In this document: piece by piece, positions 6,558 to 15,383 of the stretch
Numbering within the stretch: position 1 is the first letter of the stretch
How the letters are laid out: the number at the start of each line of letters is the position of its first letter
Source of the DNA: Salinicoccus roseus
GTDB lineage: Bacteria > Bacillota > Bacilli > Staphylococcales > Salinicoccaceae
Assembly: GCF_003814515.1 (NCBI RefSeq)
Contig: NZ_RKQJ01000001.1
Span: 1 to 64,000, forward strand
Direction: 5' to 3'
DNA length: 64,000 nucleotides
Translations under genes and position numbers: made by a program
Notes under the pieces: generated by a model
What the model was told of the DNA's origin: nothing
Database searches by the model: none
What the model saw: the letters and a program-made list of their open reading frames with translations, nothing else

Positions 6558-7199
6558 ATGCCTTTCCATTATCGTAATATGGCCGCCGTTATCCTGGCCG
6601 CCACATTACTGATGCTCGCAGGATGCAGCAGCCCGGCCGAAAAGGCACAGACATCATTGTCAGACATAGAGGAACTGCAGACGTCAGTCATGGAATCATT
6701 CACACAGCTGGCTGATTTGGAAAATCGTCTGCAGACGGAATTTGAAGCCGCATTGACTGAAGATGAAAGTTTAAGCACATTATCTGATGGTTCTGCCGAG
6801 GTTCATGCAAATATAGAAGAAAGGCGGGAATTATTGGAAAAGCTGTCAGAAAGCAATGAAGAAACCCTCAGCCAGCACGAAGAGATGCTGCAGATCGACA
6901 ATGATGAAATGCCAGCGGAGGCGTTCAACGGTGTGCTCGGTTCCCTCGACTCCATGACGGAATCACTTGATGCATTCACGGAGTCCTATGGAGCACAACT
7001 GGATTCCGAAAAGACATATTTTGAATCGCTGGGTCAGGACGAAGCGGACTATGAAACATTCCAGGATGGAATTGAACGCGTCAATGATGAAATGGAAGGC
7101 ACCCGGGAAATCCGGAGGGAACTCGACCAGGCGTTCGTGGAACTGGAGGAAGCCCGCAATATGCTGAATGCACAGTTGGAGGAAGAAGCTGATGAATAG
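6558..7199 (+). CDS. YkyA-like cell-wall-binding lipoprotein
   Basis: A 213-residue lipoprotein. The signal peptide has hydrophobic AAVILAATLLML and the lipobox LAGC at about residues 20-23, so the mature protein is lipid-anchored on the outer face of the membrane. The remainder is almost entirely helical and acidic, with heptad-like Leu/Glu spacing suggesting a coiled coil. This architecture and the SSPAEKAQ start of the mature chain resemble YkyA (PF10368), a putative cell-wall-binding family of unknown function. It is first in a run of three exported proteins, 23 bases ahead of the deacetylase gene, so a shared transcript is likely. Confidence 0.75.
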   Translation: MPFHYRNMAAVILAATLLMLAGCSSPAEKAQTSLSDIEELQTSVMESFTQLADLENRLQTEFEAALTEDESLSTLSDGSAEVHANIEERRELLEKLSESNEETLSQHEEMLQIDNDEMPAEAFNGVLGSLDSMTESLDAFTESYGAQLDSEKTYFESLGQDEADYETFQDGIERVNDEMEGTREIRRELDQAFVELEEARNMLNAQLEEEADE

Positions 7200-7222
7200 A
7201 ATGAGCGATAGGGAGGCACAAG

Positions 7223-8089
7223 ATGTTTAAACAGGGATTTATAGTGACCGTGCTATGCAGCAGCATGCTATTGGCCGGCTGCCGGGATGGTGGGGAAGCG
7301 GACATTGCGGATTCAGCTGAACAGGATGAAATTCAACGGGAACAAACGGTACAGGAGGAACAGGCTCCAGCATCGGATGACGGGATGGAAGAAGCAGAAG
7401 CGACACAGAAAGAAGAAGATGCTGAAGCGCCCGATTTCCAATACGAAGTCAACCCGGATACATATGCCATCCAGCCGATTGAAGGCAGCGGTGCAGACCC
7501 GCAGGTTGCCCTCCTGACCTATGATGATGCACCGGATGGCCACGCCGTGCAGATAGCAGAAATTCTTGCGGAACATGAGGCCCCTGCGATATTCTTCGTC
7601 AACGGGATGTACCTCGAATCGGATGAAGGTCAGGAAGCCCTCCGTAAAATCCATGGGATGGGTTTTGAAATAGGGAACCATACCGAGACGCATGCAAGCC
7701 TTCCCGAGCTGTCTGTTGAAGCGCAGCGTGAAGAGATTACAGCTACAAGTGAACGGGTTGAAGCGATTATAGGTGAGCGCCCCCGCTTCTTCCGGGCACC
7801 ATTCGGGCAGAACACGGAAGCCTCCCGGGAAATCGCAGAGGAGGCCGGAATGAAACTTATGAACTGGACATACGGATATGATTGGGAATCGGAATACCAG
7901 GATGCTCCGGCATTGGCGGACATCATGGTCAATACCGAATACCTGAACCACGGAGCAAACCTCCTGATGCATGACCGCGCCTGGACACGGGATGCGTCGG
8001 CACAGATAGTGGAGGGCCTCAGGGATAAAGGCTATGCACTTGTCGATCCCGAGACCATTGCTTCCTCAGAGAAGGAGGCCGCACAATGA
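7223..8089 (+). CDS. Polysaccharide deacetylase lipoprotein (NodB/CE4 domain)
   Basis: A 288-residue lipoprotein with lipobox LAGC (Cys20), an acidic linker to about residue 75 and a CE4 deacetylase domain. Motif 1 is TYDDAPD (Asp101-Asp102), motif 2 NHTETH (His153 and His157 as metal ligands), and motif 3 RAPFG (191-195). CE4 enzymes remove acetyl groups from peptidoglycan or other N-acetylated glycans outside the cell. Motif 1 has Ala where most members have Gly (DDGP), a mild departure. The gene overlaps the next one by four bases (ATGA), so they are translationally coupled, and together with the YkyA-like gene form an envelope operon. Confidence 0.9.
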   Translation: MFKQGFIVTVLCSSMLLAGCRDGGEADIADSAEQDEIQREQTVQEEQAPASDDGMEEAEATQKEEDAEAPDFQYEVNPDTYAIQPIEGSGADPQVALLTYDDAPDGHAVQIAEILAEHEAPAIFFVNGMYLESDEGQEALRKIHGMGFEIGNHTETHASLPELSVEAQREEITATSERVEAIIGERPRFFRAPFGQNTEASREIAEEAGMKLMNWTYGYDWESEYQDAPALADIMVNTEYLNHGANLLMHDRAWTRDASAQIVEGLRDKGYALVDPETIASSEKEAAQ

Positions 8090-9282
8090 GACGGAAGATT
8101 TTCATCATCGGCCTCATCTATATGGCCGTTGCACTCCTCTTCCCCTCTGGAGCGTCAGCCGAAGAGACGCAGTTCATCAAGCTGAGTGACGCTCCATTGT
8201 TGAGCATGCCCGAGGAACTGCCGGACAAGTTCACATACGATGACGGTGTCGACATCGCCTATCCGGACGAAGGCGTCAAAGGCATCTACGTGTCCGGTTA
8301 TTCAGCCGGTGGGGAAAGGATGGCGGATCTGACGGCACTTTTGGACGAGACGGAACTGAATGCGATGGTCATTGATGTCAAGGAGGACCATGGCAACATG
8401 ATGATGGACCTCAATTCGGATATGGAAATGGTCCAGAATGCCTCCCTTGACCATATCGACCCTACAGTTCTGATGGAAAAAATGGAGGCGGCCCAGATCT
8501 ATCCGATCGCGCGGGTCGTCGTATTCAAGGATTCACTGCTTGCCGCAGAACGGCCGGATCTTTCATTTACACATCCTGATGGCACCGTATGGAAGAACGG
8601 ACGCGGAGAGAGCTTCGTCAATCCATTTTCCAGGGAAGTGTGGGACTACAATGTGGAAGTGGGCAAACAGGCTGCAAAACTCGGATTCAAGGAGATACAG
8701 TTCGACTACGTCCGCTTCCCGGAAGGGTTCGAACACCGTGCGGATACACTGGAATATACACGCGGCGGCTATGATGAGGGCGGCCAGGACGGCATCCAGC
8801 AGCGTGTCGATGCAGTGACCGATTTCGTCGCCTATGCCAAGGAGGCACTCAGACCATATGATGTGGATGTATCCGTGGATATATTCGGCTATGCTGCCAC
8901 ACAGGAGGAGGCACCCGGCATCGGCCAGAATTTCTCGAGGATATCGGAGAACGTTGACGTCATCTCCTCGATGATCTACCCGAGTCACTGGGGAGACGGC
9001 TACTTCGGAGCGGAAAAGCCCGATCTTGACCCTTACCGGGTCATCTCCGGCTATGCCCAGGTGGAGAATGAAGTGCTGGATGCGCTCGAAGACCCGCCGG
9101 TCTCGAGGCCATGGCTTCAGGACTTCACGGCTTCATATCTCGGCAGTGGGAACTACAAGCCATATGGGGCGGCTGAAGTGGAGGCGCAGGTACAGGCGCT
9201 CTATGATAATGGAATAGAGGAATTTCTGCTGTGGGATGCCTCCAACCGGTATTCACGCGGGGTGGACTATTCCAAGGAATAG
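8086..9282 (+). CDS. Secreted putative glycoside hydrolase (DUF4015 type)
   Basis: A 398-residue protein with a cleavable signal peptide (MRRKIFIIGLIYMAVALLF, then a likely cut after GASA). The body is a TIM-barrel-like domain: GIYVSGYSAGG, NAMVIDVKEDHG, ARVVVFKD, FKEIQFDYVRFPEG, VSVDIFGYA, ISSMIYPSHWG and EFLLWDASNRYS are the strand-and-loop blocks of the DUF4015 putative glycosidase family. Acidic residues in IQFDYVRFPE and VDIFGY are candidate catalytic groups, by analogy only. The start overlaps the deacetylase stop, which argues that both act on the same wall or capsular glycan. A terminator follows at 9298. Confidence 0.85.
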   Translation: MRRKIFIIGLIYMAVALLFPSGASAEETQFIKLSDAPLLSMPEELPDKFTYDDGVDIAYPDEGVKGIYVSGYSAGGERMADLTALLDETELNAMVIDVKEDHGNMMMDLNSDMEMVQNASLDHIDPTVLMEKMEAAQIYPIARVVVFKDSLLAAERPDLSFTHPDGTVWKNGRGESFVNPFSREVWDYNVEVGKQAAKLGFKEIQFDYVRFPEGFEHRADTLEYTRGGYDEGGQDGIQQRVDAVTDFVAYAKEALRPYDVDVSVDIFGYAATQEEAPGIGQNFSRISENVDVISSMIYPSHWGDGYFGAEKPDLDPYRVISGYAQVENEVLDALEDPPVSRPWLQDFTASYLGSGNYKPYGAAEVEAQVQALYDNGIEEFLLWDASNRYSRGVDYSKE

Positions 9283-9297
9283 TTCCGCTGTTCATTT

Positions 9298-9336
9298 CAA
9301 AACGGGATACGATGCTTTGGCATTGTTCCCGTTTTT
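9298..9336 (+). terminator. Terminator of the envelope operon
   Basis: AAAACGGGA pairs with TCCCGTTTT around an internal helix, followed by a T run. Confidence 0.75.
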
Positions 9337-9428
9337 TGTGGGACAACCCGGCACCGCAATCATGATATAATAGCCGGTGAATGAACCACTGCAGGTTCCA
9401 GCATGAAATTTGAAAAGGAGCATGGATT

Positions 9429-10079
9429 ATGGATCACCACAGCATCATCGAAGAAGCAAAGGCACGGGTATATGAATTCCACGATTCGGACAGTACGGGA
9501 CATGACTATTGGCATGTCATGCGTGTATATAATAATGCACGGATGCTCCAGGCAGAAGAGGGGGGAGACCGCTTCATAATAGAGGTGGCGGCCCTTTTCC
9601 ATGACATGATCGACTATAAGCTGACTGATGACGAACATGCACAGATTGATGCCATAAAGGCATTCCTCGAAGCGCGCGGAGTCGGAGCAGATGTGATCGA
9701 ACGCATCATCCACGCCATGCAGGCGGTCTCCTACAAGGGCGGGAACAATACCGTCGAAGTCGCCACTGTAGAGGATGCGATCGTGCAGGACGCCGACCGC
9801 CTTGATGCGCTCGGTGCTGTCGGTATTGCACGCACTTTCATATATGGCGGCAATAAGCGGCATGCACTCTATGACCCGGACCGGGCTGCACGCGAGGAGC
9901 TGACGTTCGAACAGTACAGCAGGGAAGATAATACAATGATCAACCATTTCTATGAAAAGCTGCTCAAGCTGAAGGGTCTGATGCATACGGACGCTGCAAA
10001 ACGGGTGGCGGAAGCGCGCCATCAGTTCATGGAAATGTATCTGGAGCAGTTTTATGAGGAATGGGAAGGCAGGCGGTGA
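9429..10079 (+). CDS. HD-domain phosphohydrolase
   Basis: A 216-residue soluble protein with the metal-binding pattern of HD hydrolases: HDYWHVMRV near residue 26, the HD pair in ALFHDMIDYK, and the late Asp in IVQDADRLDALGA. The DADRLDALGAVGIARTF block is typical of the YedJ/YpgQ-like group, which hydrolyses nucleotides or related phosphate esters; the true substrate is unknown. A TATAAT at 9366-9371 could be its -10 box, though no good -35 is seen. The ATG is preceded by AAAAGGAG. It lies 34 bases before the DUF6176-like gene, with which it probably shares a transcript. Confidence 0.82.
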   Translation: MDHHSIIEEAKARVYEFHDSDSTGHDYWHVMRVYNNARMLQAEEGGDRFIIEVAALFHDMIDYKLTDDEHAQIDAIKAFLEARGVGADVIERIIHAMQAVSYKGGNNTVEVATVEDAIVQDADRLDALGAVGIARTFIYGGNKRHALYDPDRAAREELTFEQYSREDNTMINHFYEKLLKLKGLMHTDAAKRVAEARHQFMEMYLEQFYEEWEGRR

Positions 10080-10113
10080 CCTGCCGATCAAAGCAATGAA
10101 AGGAGGAAGACAA

Positions 10114-10491
10114 GTGAGAGTAGAACTGACCAAATTCAAGGTGAAGGCAAATAAAAGCCACAAAGTGGATGAATGGATGAAGTATATAGAGGAGAATATG
10201 GACGATGCGCTCCTTACGCTCGAGGGCGAGAAGATGTATGTAGAGACGATATTCAGGGAACAGGAAGGCAACCATGAATACCTCTACTGGTACAGTGTGC
10301 AGGAGAGTGATATGGAAGATGATGAAGATCTCAAGATCAACCAGCAACTGGTCGATTTCTTTGACGAGTGCATCGATAAGACTTTCCAGCCGCTCGACCT
10401 CGATGCATCCGTCGTGATGATGCCGAAGCGCATCAGAAATGCCATGTTCAACAGTGGACAGGAGGATGATTATGAAGAACCGGTTGATTGA
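10114..10491 (+). CDS. DUF6176-like small protein
   Basis: A 125-residue protein starting at GTG (10114), chosen because AAAGGAGGAAGACAA precedes it directly; a longer in-frame ORF from 10054 has no such site and would overlap the HD gene. The sequence starts VRVELTKFKVKANKSHKVDE, has EWMKYIEENMDDALLTLEGE and ends acidic. It recalls the DUF6176 family, whose function is unknown, with a ferredoxin-like or ABM-type fold likely. Its last 20 bases overlap the start of dsdA, so translation of the two is coupled. Confidence 0.7.
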   Translation: MRVELTKFKVKANKSHKVDEWMKYIEENMDDALLTLEGEKMYVETIFREQEGNHEYLYWYSVQESDMEDDEDLKINQQLVDFFDECIDKTFQPLDLDASVVMMPKRIRNAMFNSGQEDDYEEPVD

Positions 10492-11770
10492 TCAGCATCC
10501 GATCATCGGCCAGATGGCTGCCGGCGAGTCGGTGTTCTGGAAGAATGAATACTATACGGCATTCGAAACGGATGCTCCAGACGCCTTTCTGAAGCGCGAA
10601 GACATCATGGAGGCAGACAGGCGGTTGAGCCGTTTTGCACGTTTCATGGAATCTGCCTTTCCGGAGACGAAAGCGCAGGACGGCATCATCGAGTCGCCAT
10701 TGGTACATGCAGATGGGATGAAGGATTTTCTTGGCGAAAGGTATGGGACGTCCATAGCTGGACCGCTCTACATCAAGGCGGATGACAGTCTTACGGTGTC
10801 GGGCTCCGTAAAGGCGCGCGGCGGCATCTATGAAGTGCTGAAGCATGCCGAAGACCTTGCCCTGGAGCACGGGATCATCGACCAGACTCAAGACTATGCA
10901 CAATTTGATTCAGAGAAGTTCAGGAAGTTCTTTTCGGAATACACCATCGTCTGCGGATCGACCGGGAATCTCGGCCTCTCCATCGGCATCATCGGTGCGG
11001 CCCTTGGATTCAAGGTCGTCATCCACATGTCGAGTGATGCGAAGCAGTGGAAGAAGGACATGCTGCGCCACAATGGCGTAAAAGTGGTCGAGCATGAGGA
11101 CGACTACAGCAGAGCGGTGGAAGAGGGACGGGAAGAAGCCCTGCGGGATGATAAGGGCTATTTTGTCGACGATGAAGATTCAGAACCGCTCTTCCTCGGC
11201 TACGCTGTGGCCGCACTGCGTCTTGAAAAGCAGCTTGAGGCACAGGGCATCACTGTGGATGAAGCACATCCGCTCTATGTATATCTCCCATGCGGGGTTG
11301 GAAGCGCACCGGGAGGCATCAGCTTCGGCCTGAAGCATGTATTCGGTGATGCGGTCCACCCAGTGTTCGCCGAACCGGTACAGTCCCCATGCATGATGCT
11401 TGGAATGATCACGGGGATGCATGATGAAGTATCGGTGCGCGATATCGGCCTCGACAACAGGACCATTGCGGACGGGCTCGCAGTCGGGAGACCTTCAAAG
11501 TTTGCAGGGAAGCTTCTCTCAGGCAGCATCCACTCTTTCTATACCGTCCAGGATGCTGAAATGTACACGCTTCTGGCCGAACTGTACGACCGTGAGGGCA
11601 TGAAGGTCGAGCCGTCTGCAGCAGCTGGCCTGCCAGGTCCTGCCATCCTCCACCAGAATACGGGGCGTCCTGGAATCCGGAACGCCACACATATCGTCTG
11701 GAGCACGGGCGGCAGCATGGTGCCTGAAGAGGAATGGCGGAAGGACTACTTGAGGGGCAGCCGCGGCTGA
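10472..11770 (+). CDS. dsdA: D-serine ammonia-lyase
   Basis: A 432-residue PLP enzyme that converts D-serine to pyruvate and ammonia. The PLP lysine is Lys114 in GSVKARGG; the phosphate-binding loop CGSTGNLGLS, and AALGFKVVIHMSSDAKQWKK, PCGVGSAPGG and STGGSMVP are all characteristic of DsdA. The start is the ATG at 10472, with CAGGAGG seven bases upstream, inside the end of the previous gene. D-serine is toxic because it disturbs wall precursors and CoA synthesis, so this is a detoxifying or carbon-gaining enzyme. No dsdX-type transporter is next to it. Confidence 0.93.
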   Translation: MKNRLIDQHPIIGQMAAGESVFWKNEYYTAFETDAPDAFLKREDIMEADRRLSRFARFMESAFPETKAQDGIIESPLVHADGMKDFLGERYGTSIAGPLYIKADDSLTVSGSVKARGGIYEVLKHAEDLALEHGIIDQTQDYAQFDSEKFRKFFSEYTIVCGSTGNLGLSIGIIGAALGFKVVIHMSSDAKQWKKDMLRHNGVKVVEHEDDYSRAVEEGREEALRDDKGYFVDDEDSEPLFLGYAVAALRLEKQLEAQGITVDEAHPLYVYLPCGVGSAPGGISFGLKHVFGDAVHPVFAEPVQSPCMMLGMITGMHDEVSVRDIGLDNRTIADGLAVGRPSKFAGKLLSGSIHSFYTVQDAEMYTLLAELYDREGMKVEPSAAAGLPGPAILHQNTGRPGIRNATHIVWSTGGSMVPEEEWRKDYLRGSRG

Positions 11771-11799
11771 TTGTCAAAAAGCGGGGCAGGTAGTATAAT
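11771..11799 (+). promoter_or_regulatory. Sigma-A promoter of queG
   Basis: TTGTCA (11771-11776) and TATAAT (11794-11799) with exactly 17 bases between them. Confidence 0.82.
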
Positions 11800-11847
11800 A
11801 TCTAGTTGAATTTGGCTGCGGCCGAAGTTTTGAAAGCAGGTGAAGAG

Positions 11848-12978
11848 ATGGAACGGTCCGAATTCAAAAAGAAAGTGGTCGACTATGCGCATTCGATAGG
11901 GATAGATCAGATCGGCTTCACCCATGCGGAACCTTTCACGGAATTCAGGGAGAAGCTCATCGACTATCACAGGAGGGGATATGCTTCCGGTTTCGAGAAG
12001 GGGTCGGTGGATGAACGGACGGAGCCCCGCCTCTCGCTCGGCTCGGCAAGGAGCATCATCTCCATTGCGGTCGGGTATCCGAACCGGCTGCCGGATGCAC
12101 CCAAGAGCAGGAAGGGGGAGCGCCGCGGCATGTTCGCCCGGGCTTCATGGGGTGTCGATTACCATACATTGCTCAACAGAAGGCTCGCCAGACTGGAAGA
12201 TTATATAAAATCGCTGGATCCTTCCATCGAGTGCAGGTCCATGGTGGATACAGGTGTGCTCAGCGACCGCGAAGTGGCGCGGCGCAGCGGCCTCGGCTAC
12301 ATCGGCAAGAATGGCTTTGTGATCAACCCGGAGCTCGGTACATACTCCTATCTTGGTGAAATGATCACGAGCTACCCCTTCCCACCCGACGAAGAGCTGA
12401 TCGATTCCTGCGGCGACTGCAACCTGTGCGTCGACCGGTGCCCCACGGGAGCACTTGTCGGAAACGGTCAGCTGGATTCGCAGAAGTGCATCTCCTTCCT
12501 CACCCAGACGAAGGGATTCCTGCCGGATGAATACCGCGGCAAGATCGGCAACCGGCTGTACGGCTGCGACACTTGCCAGCAGGTCTGCCCGAGGAACAAG
12601 GGCATCAATACGGACCATCATGCCGACATTGTGCTCGAACCCGAAATATTGAAGCCTGAACTGACTGGCCTGCTTGAGATATCCAACAGGGATTTCAAAG
12701 AGACATACGGTCATTTGGCCGGTGTGTGGCGGGGGAAGAAGCCGATCCAGCGCAATGCCATCATCGCACTCGCCCATTTCAGGGAGGAGTCGGCTGTCGA
12801 CACGCTGAAGCGTGTGGCGGAGAATGATCCGCGTCCGGTCATAAAAGGGACGGCATATTGGGCGATCGGGCGGATCCTCGGGGATCGCGCGCTTGATTAT
12901 ATAAGTGAAAGATATAAAATGGAGACGGACGAAGCAGTCAGGGATGAAATGCTGAAGGGCGTCCAGGAAGTCGCCTAG
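11848..12978 (+). CDS. queG: Epoxyqueuosine reductase
   Basis: A 376-residue cobalamin-dependent iron-sulfur enzyme for the last step of queuosine synthesis, reducing epoxyqueuosine in tRNA. Two ferredoxin-type clusters are visible: CGDCNLCVDRCPTGAL and a second set with CDTCQQVCPRN plus an upstream Cys in QKCISF. The DTGVLSDREVARRSGLGYIGKNG block is typical of QueG. The C-terminus (KGTAYWAIGRILGD) is a HEAT-like tRNA-binding extension. The ATG at 11848 follows GCAGGTGAAGAG; the in-frame TTG at 11806 has no site. trmL follows after nine bases, making a tRNA-modification pair. Confidence 0.95.
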   Translation: MERSEFKKKVVDYAHSIGIDQIGFTHAEPFTEFREKLIDYHRRGYASGFEKGSVDERTEPRLSLGSARSIISIAVGYPNRLPDAPKSRKGERRGMFARASWGVDYHTLLNRRLARLEDYIKSLDPSIECRSMVDTGVLSDREVARRSGLGYIGKNGFVINPELGTYSYLGEMITSYPFPPDEELIDSCGDCNLCVDRCPTGALVGNGQLDSQKCISFLTQTKGFLPDEYRGKIGNRLYGCDTCQQVCPRNKGINTDHHADIVLEPEILKPELTGLLEISNRDFKETYGHLAGVWRGKKPIQRNAIIALAHFREESAVDTLKRVAENDPRPVIKGTAYWAIGRILGDRALDYISERYKMETDEAVRDEMLKGVQEVA

Positions 12979-12987
12979 GAGGTTACA

Positions 12988-13458
12988 ATGGCAAACCATA
13001 TTGTTCTATACCAACCAGAAATACCATCGAATACAGGGAATATAGGCCGCACGTGTGCGGCCACGAATACCACACTTCATCTGATCAGACCACTTGGGTT
13101 CTCGACTGATGATAAAATGCTCAAAAGGGCGGGCCTCGATTACTGGCCCCATATCAATGTCGTCTATCATGATTCTGTGGAGGATTTTTTCGAAGCCACG
13201 GAGGGCACCTACTACCTGCTTACGAAATTCGCAGAAAAATCCTATGCGGACATGGATTTCAGCAGCCGTGAAGCGGAACACTACTTCATCTTCGGCAAAG
13301 AGACGTCCGGACTCCCGGACTGGATGAAGGAGAAGTACCGGGAAACGCTCCTGAAGGTGCCGATGAGCGGGAAAGTCAGGTCCCTCAATCTGGCCAACAC
13401 CGCAGCCATTCTGATATACGAGGCGCTGAAACAGCAGGATTTTCCACAACTAAATTAG
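12988..13458 (+). CDS. trmL: tRNA (cytidine(34)-2'-O)-methyltransferase
   Basis: A 156-residue SPOUT methyltransferase with the knotted SAM site: FGKETSGLPDWM, VPMSGKVRSLNLANTAAI. The opening NHIVLYQPEIPSNTGNIGRT is the family signature. It methylates the wobble ribose of certain leucine tRNAs. GGAGG precedes the ATG. It lies between queG, which modifies a wobble base of other tRNAs, and an NfrA-like reductase, with 9- and 11-base gaps, so the three are likely cotranscribed. Confidence 0.94.
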   Translation: MANHIVLYQPEIPSNTGNIGRTCAATNTTLHLIRPLGFSTDDKMLKRAGLDYWPHINVVYHDSVEDFFEATEGTYYLLTKFAEKSYADMDFSSREAEHYFIFGKETSGLPDWMKEKYRETLLKVPMSGKVRSLNLANTAAILIYEALKQQDFPQLN

Positions 13459-13469
13459 GAGGCAATACA

Positions 13470-14207
13470 ATGAACCAAGTGATAGATCTATTGAAGAACC
13501 ACCGTTCCATCCGCAAGTTCAAGGATGAGCAACTGGATCAGGATACAATCCGGGAACTGGTCACCGCCGCCCAGGCGGCGAGTACATCAAGCTATGTACA
13601 GGCCTACAGCATCCTCGGCGTCACGGATCCCGACAAGAAGGCGGCGCTCAGGGAGATCAGCACCCAGCCGTATGTGGAGCACAACGGGCACCTGTTCGTC
13701 TTCCTGATGGACTACAATCGTCATGTCGAACTTTCCAAGGAGAAGGGGACGCCGATCGATCATGACAAGACCGAGCAGCTCATCGTGGGCACTGTCGATG
13801 CGACACTCGCTGCCCAGAACCTCGCGGTGGCAGCTGAAAGCATGGGACTCGGCATGTGCTACATCGGCTCACTGAGGAATGATATGGCACGCGTCATAGA
13901 GATTCTGGAACTGCCGAAAGGAGTCGTCCCCCTGTTCGGTATGGTGGTCGGCATACCCGATCAGGAAGGCAGCCAGAAGGAAAGGCTGCCATTCGAAGCG
14001 GTCTACCACGAGAATACCTATACACCGGTCGCAGAGGTGAAGGATGCGATCGACAGTTATGACGCACGCATCAGTGCGTACTATAAGGAGCGCTCAGGCG
14101 GCAAGCGGGATGATTCCTGGAGCGACCAGGTCATCGGCATGCTCAGCAAGAAGCAGCGCCTTGATGTGGATCAGGTCCTCAAAGGACAGGGATTCCTCGG
14201 ACAATAA
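13470..14207 (+). CDS. nfrA: NADPH-dependent flavin oxidoreductase (NfrA-like)
   Basis: A 245-residue nitroreductase-fold FMN enzyme. The N-terminal HRSIRKFKDEQL and the AAESMGLGMCYIGSLRND and PLFGMVVGIPDQ segments match the NfrA/Frp group of Firmicutes, which reduce FMN, nitro compounds or disulfides using NADPH. AGGAGG lies just before the ATG. It is last in the queG-trmL transcript and ends at a strong terminator. The exact physiological electron acceptor cannot be read from the sequence. Confidence 0.9.
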   Translation: MNQVIDLLKNHRSIRKFKDEQLDQDTIRELVTAAQAASTSSYVQAYSILGVTDPDKKAALREISTQPYVEHNGHLFVFLMDYNRHVELSKEKGTPIDHDKTEQLIVGTVDATLAAQNLAVAAESMGLGMCYIGSLRNDMARVIEILELPKGVVPLFGMVVGIPDQEGSQKERLPFEAVYHENTYTPVAEVKDAIDSYDARISAYYKERSGGKRDDSWSDQVIGMLSKKQRLDVDQVLKGQGFLGQ

Positions 14208-14208
14208 A

Positions 14209-14247
14209 AAATAAAGCCATGCGGGATATCCCGCATGGCTTTATTTC
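14209..14247. terminator. Bidirectional terminator
   Basis: AAATAAAGCCATGCGGGA pairs with TCCCGCATGGCTTTATTT almost without a loop beyond AT. It separates nfrA from a small minus-strand gene. Confidence 0.88.
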
Positions 14248-14363
14248 TATTGACTGAGCTTTTCATCTCCGTCATCCTTGTAGCCCCATTCGGAGTCACG
14301 GCTTGAAGAGAGGATGGCGGTGATGAAGGATATGCTTACCATGAGTATCAGAAATGCTTTCAT
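14247..14363 (-). CDS. Small membrane protein (38 aa)
   Basis: A 38-codon ORF starting MKAFLILMVSISFITAILSS, one transmembrane segment, followed by a charged tail RDSEWGYKDDGDEKLSQ. It has a very good ribosome-binding site, AGGAGGCGCTAGTTT, before the ATG and a shared terminator at its stop. I do not recognise the family. The N-in, C-out topology cannot be settled. It is short enough to have been missed by standard gene finders. Confidence 0.65.
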   Translation of the reverse strand: MKAFLILMVSISFITAILSSSRDSEWGYKDDGDEKLSQ

Positions 14364-14512
14364 AAACTAGCGCCTCCTATATTTCCATACATATACACAT
14401 TATAAACCATATGCTGAAAAGAAAAAAGCTGAAAAGGGGGAAAAGTTTTGTTAGAAATAGTTCCGATGAGGGTAGAATATAAAAGACATTGAGAAATCTA
14501 GGAGGAATCAAC

Positions 14513-15106
14513 ATGGCAATGAACTTTAAGATCTTCAAGGACAAGGAACTGGTCAGCATCTATCTTGCTGATATCATCAGAAAGCAGGTCCATAATAATC
14601 CAACCAGCGTGATGGGTCTTGAAATGAATGAAGAACTGGATTGGACCTACCAGAAATTTGTCGGCGAATCCAAACAGCATCCGGCTGATTTCTCACAGAT
14701 ATACCTCGTGACCATCAACAAGGATGGGGACACGGAAATATTCGAAAAACTGGATATCCCGGATAATCAGCTGAAGCGTGACGGTTCTGTGGATTCGATG
14801 AAAAAGGTGCTGGACGACAAGGACCAGCTGAATCTTGCAGTCCTCTCGATCGGTGCGAACAAGAATCTCGGCTACAATGATTCAGACGGCAACGACCACC
14901 TGTTCGACTCAAGGGAACTCATCCTTGTGGCTACAGGCAACGACAAGGCGGATGCCATCAGGGATCTTTATGATGCGGTCGAGAATGACAAGGATGACTT
15001 CGGCAAAGTGAAGAAGCACCGCATGGTGACGGTGGTCATGGATACTGAAGCGGCGTCCCGGCTCGACCAGGACATCGTCGACTACTACACTTCCGAATTC
15101 GCCTAG
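14513..15106 (+). CDS. Conserved hypothetical protein (197 aa)
   Basis: A soluble acidic protein starting MAMNFKIFKDKELVSIYLAD; CTAGGAGGAATCAAC precedes the ATG at 14513, which I prefer over the in-frame TTG at 14489. It has no transmembrane segment and no catalytic motif I can name. Regular alternation of hydrophobic strands (DFSQIYLVTINKDGDTEIFE, LNLAVLSIGANK, ELILVATG) and helices suggests an alpha/beta fold. A small acidic gene follows 14 bases later, probably on the same transcript. Confidence 0.7.
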   Translation: MAMNFKIFKDKELVSIYLADIIRKQVHNNPTSVMGLEMNEELDWTYQKFVGESKQHPADFSQIYLVTINKDGDTEIFEKLDIPDNQLKRDGSVDSMKKVLDDKDQLNLAVLSIGANKNLGYNDSDGNDHLFDSRELILVATGNDKADAIRDLYDAVENDKDDFGKVKKHRMVTVVMDTEAASRLDQDIVDYYTSEFA

Positions 15107-15120
15107 GAACGGGGGAGAAC

Positions 15121-15315
15121 ATGAAAAAGGACAAGGATATCGACTACAGGAACGACATTGAACCGGACGAAAATGAGATGACTGAAGATATGGAAGATGT
15201 GAAGGCGCTGGGGAAGGAAATGGAACAGCTTTCCCAGAACGCGGACTATCCGATTGATTCTTCCGATGATGAATCGCATGGTATGGAACCGGAAGACGGG
15301 GAAAATAATGAATAA
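15121..15315 (+). CDS. Small acidic protein (64 aa)
   Basis: A 64-residue, highly acidic and probably disordered protein (KKDKDIDYRNDIEPDENEMT at the start, EPEDGENNE at the end) with GGGGGAGAAC ahead of its ATG. It is spaced 14 bases behind the 197-aa hypothetical gene and precedes fumC. No family recognised. Confidence 0.6.
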   Translation: MKKDKDIDYRNDIEPDENEMTEDMEDVKALGKEMEQLSQNADYPIDSSDDESHGMEPEDGENNE

Positions 15316-15383
15316 CAGATGAATCCTTCTGTAAATTAGTATAAAATATTCTATGAATACTAATTTTTCAGGAGGTTTTTTAA

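Noticed and set aside
9360-10271. 303-codon minus-strand ORF opposite the HD hydrolase
   Set aside because: A shadow; the plus strand has the HD motifs and correct spacing to its neighbours.
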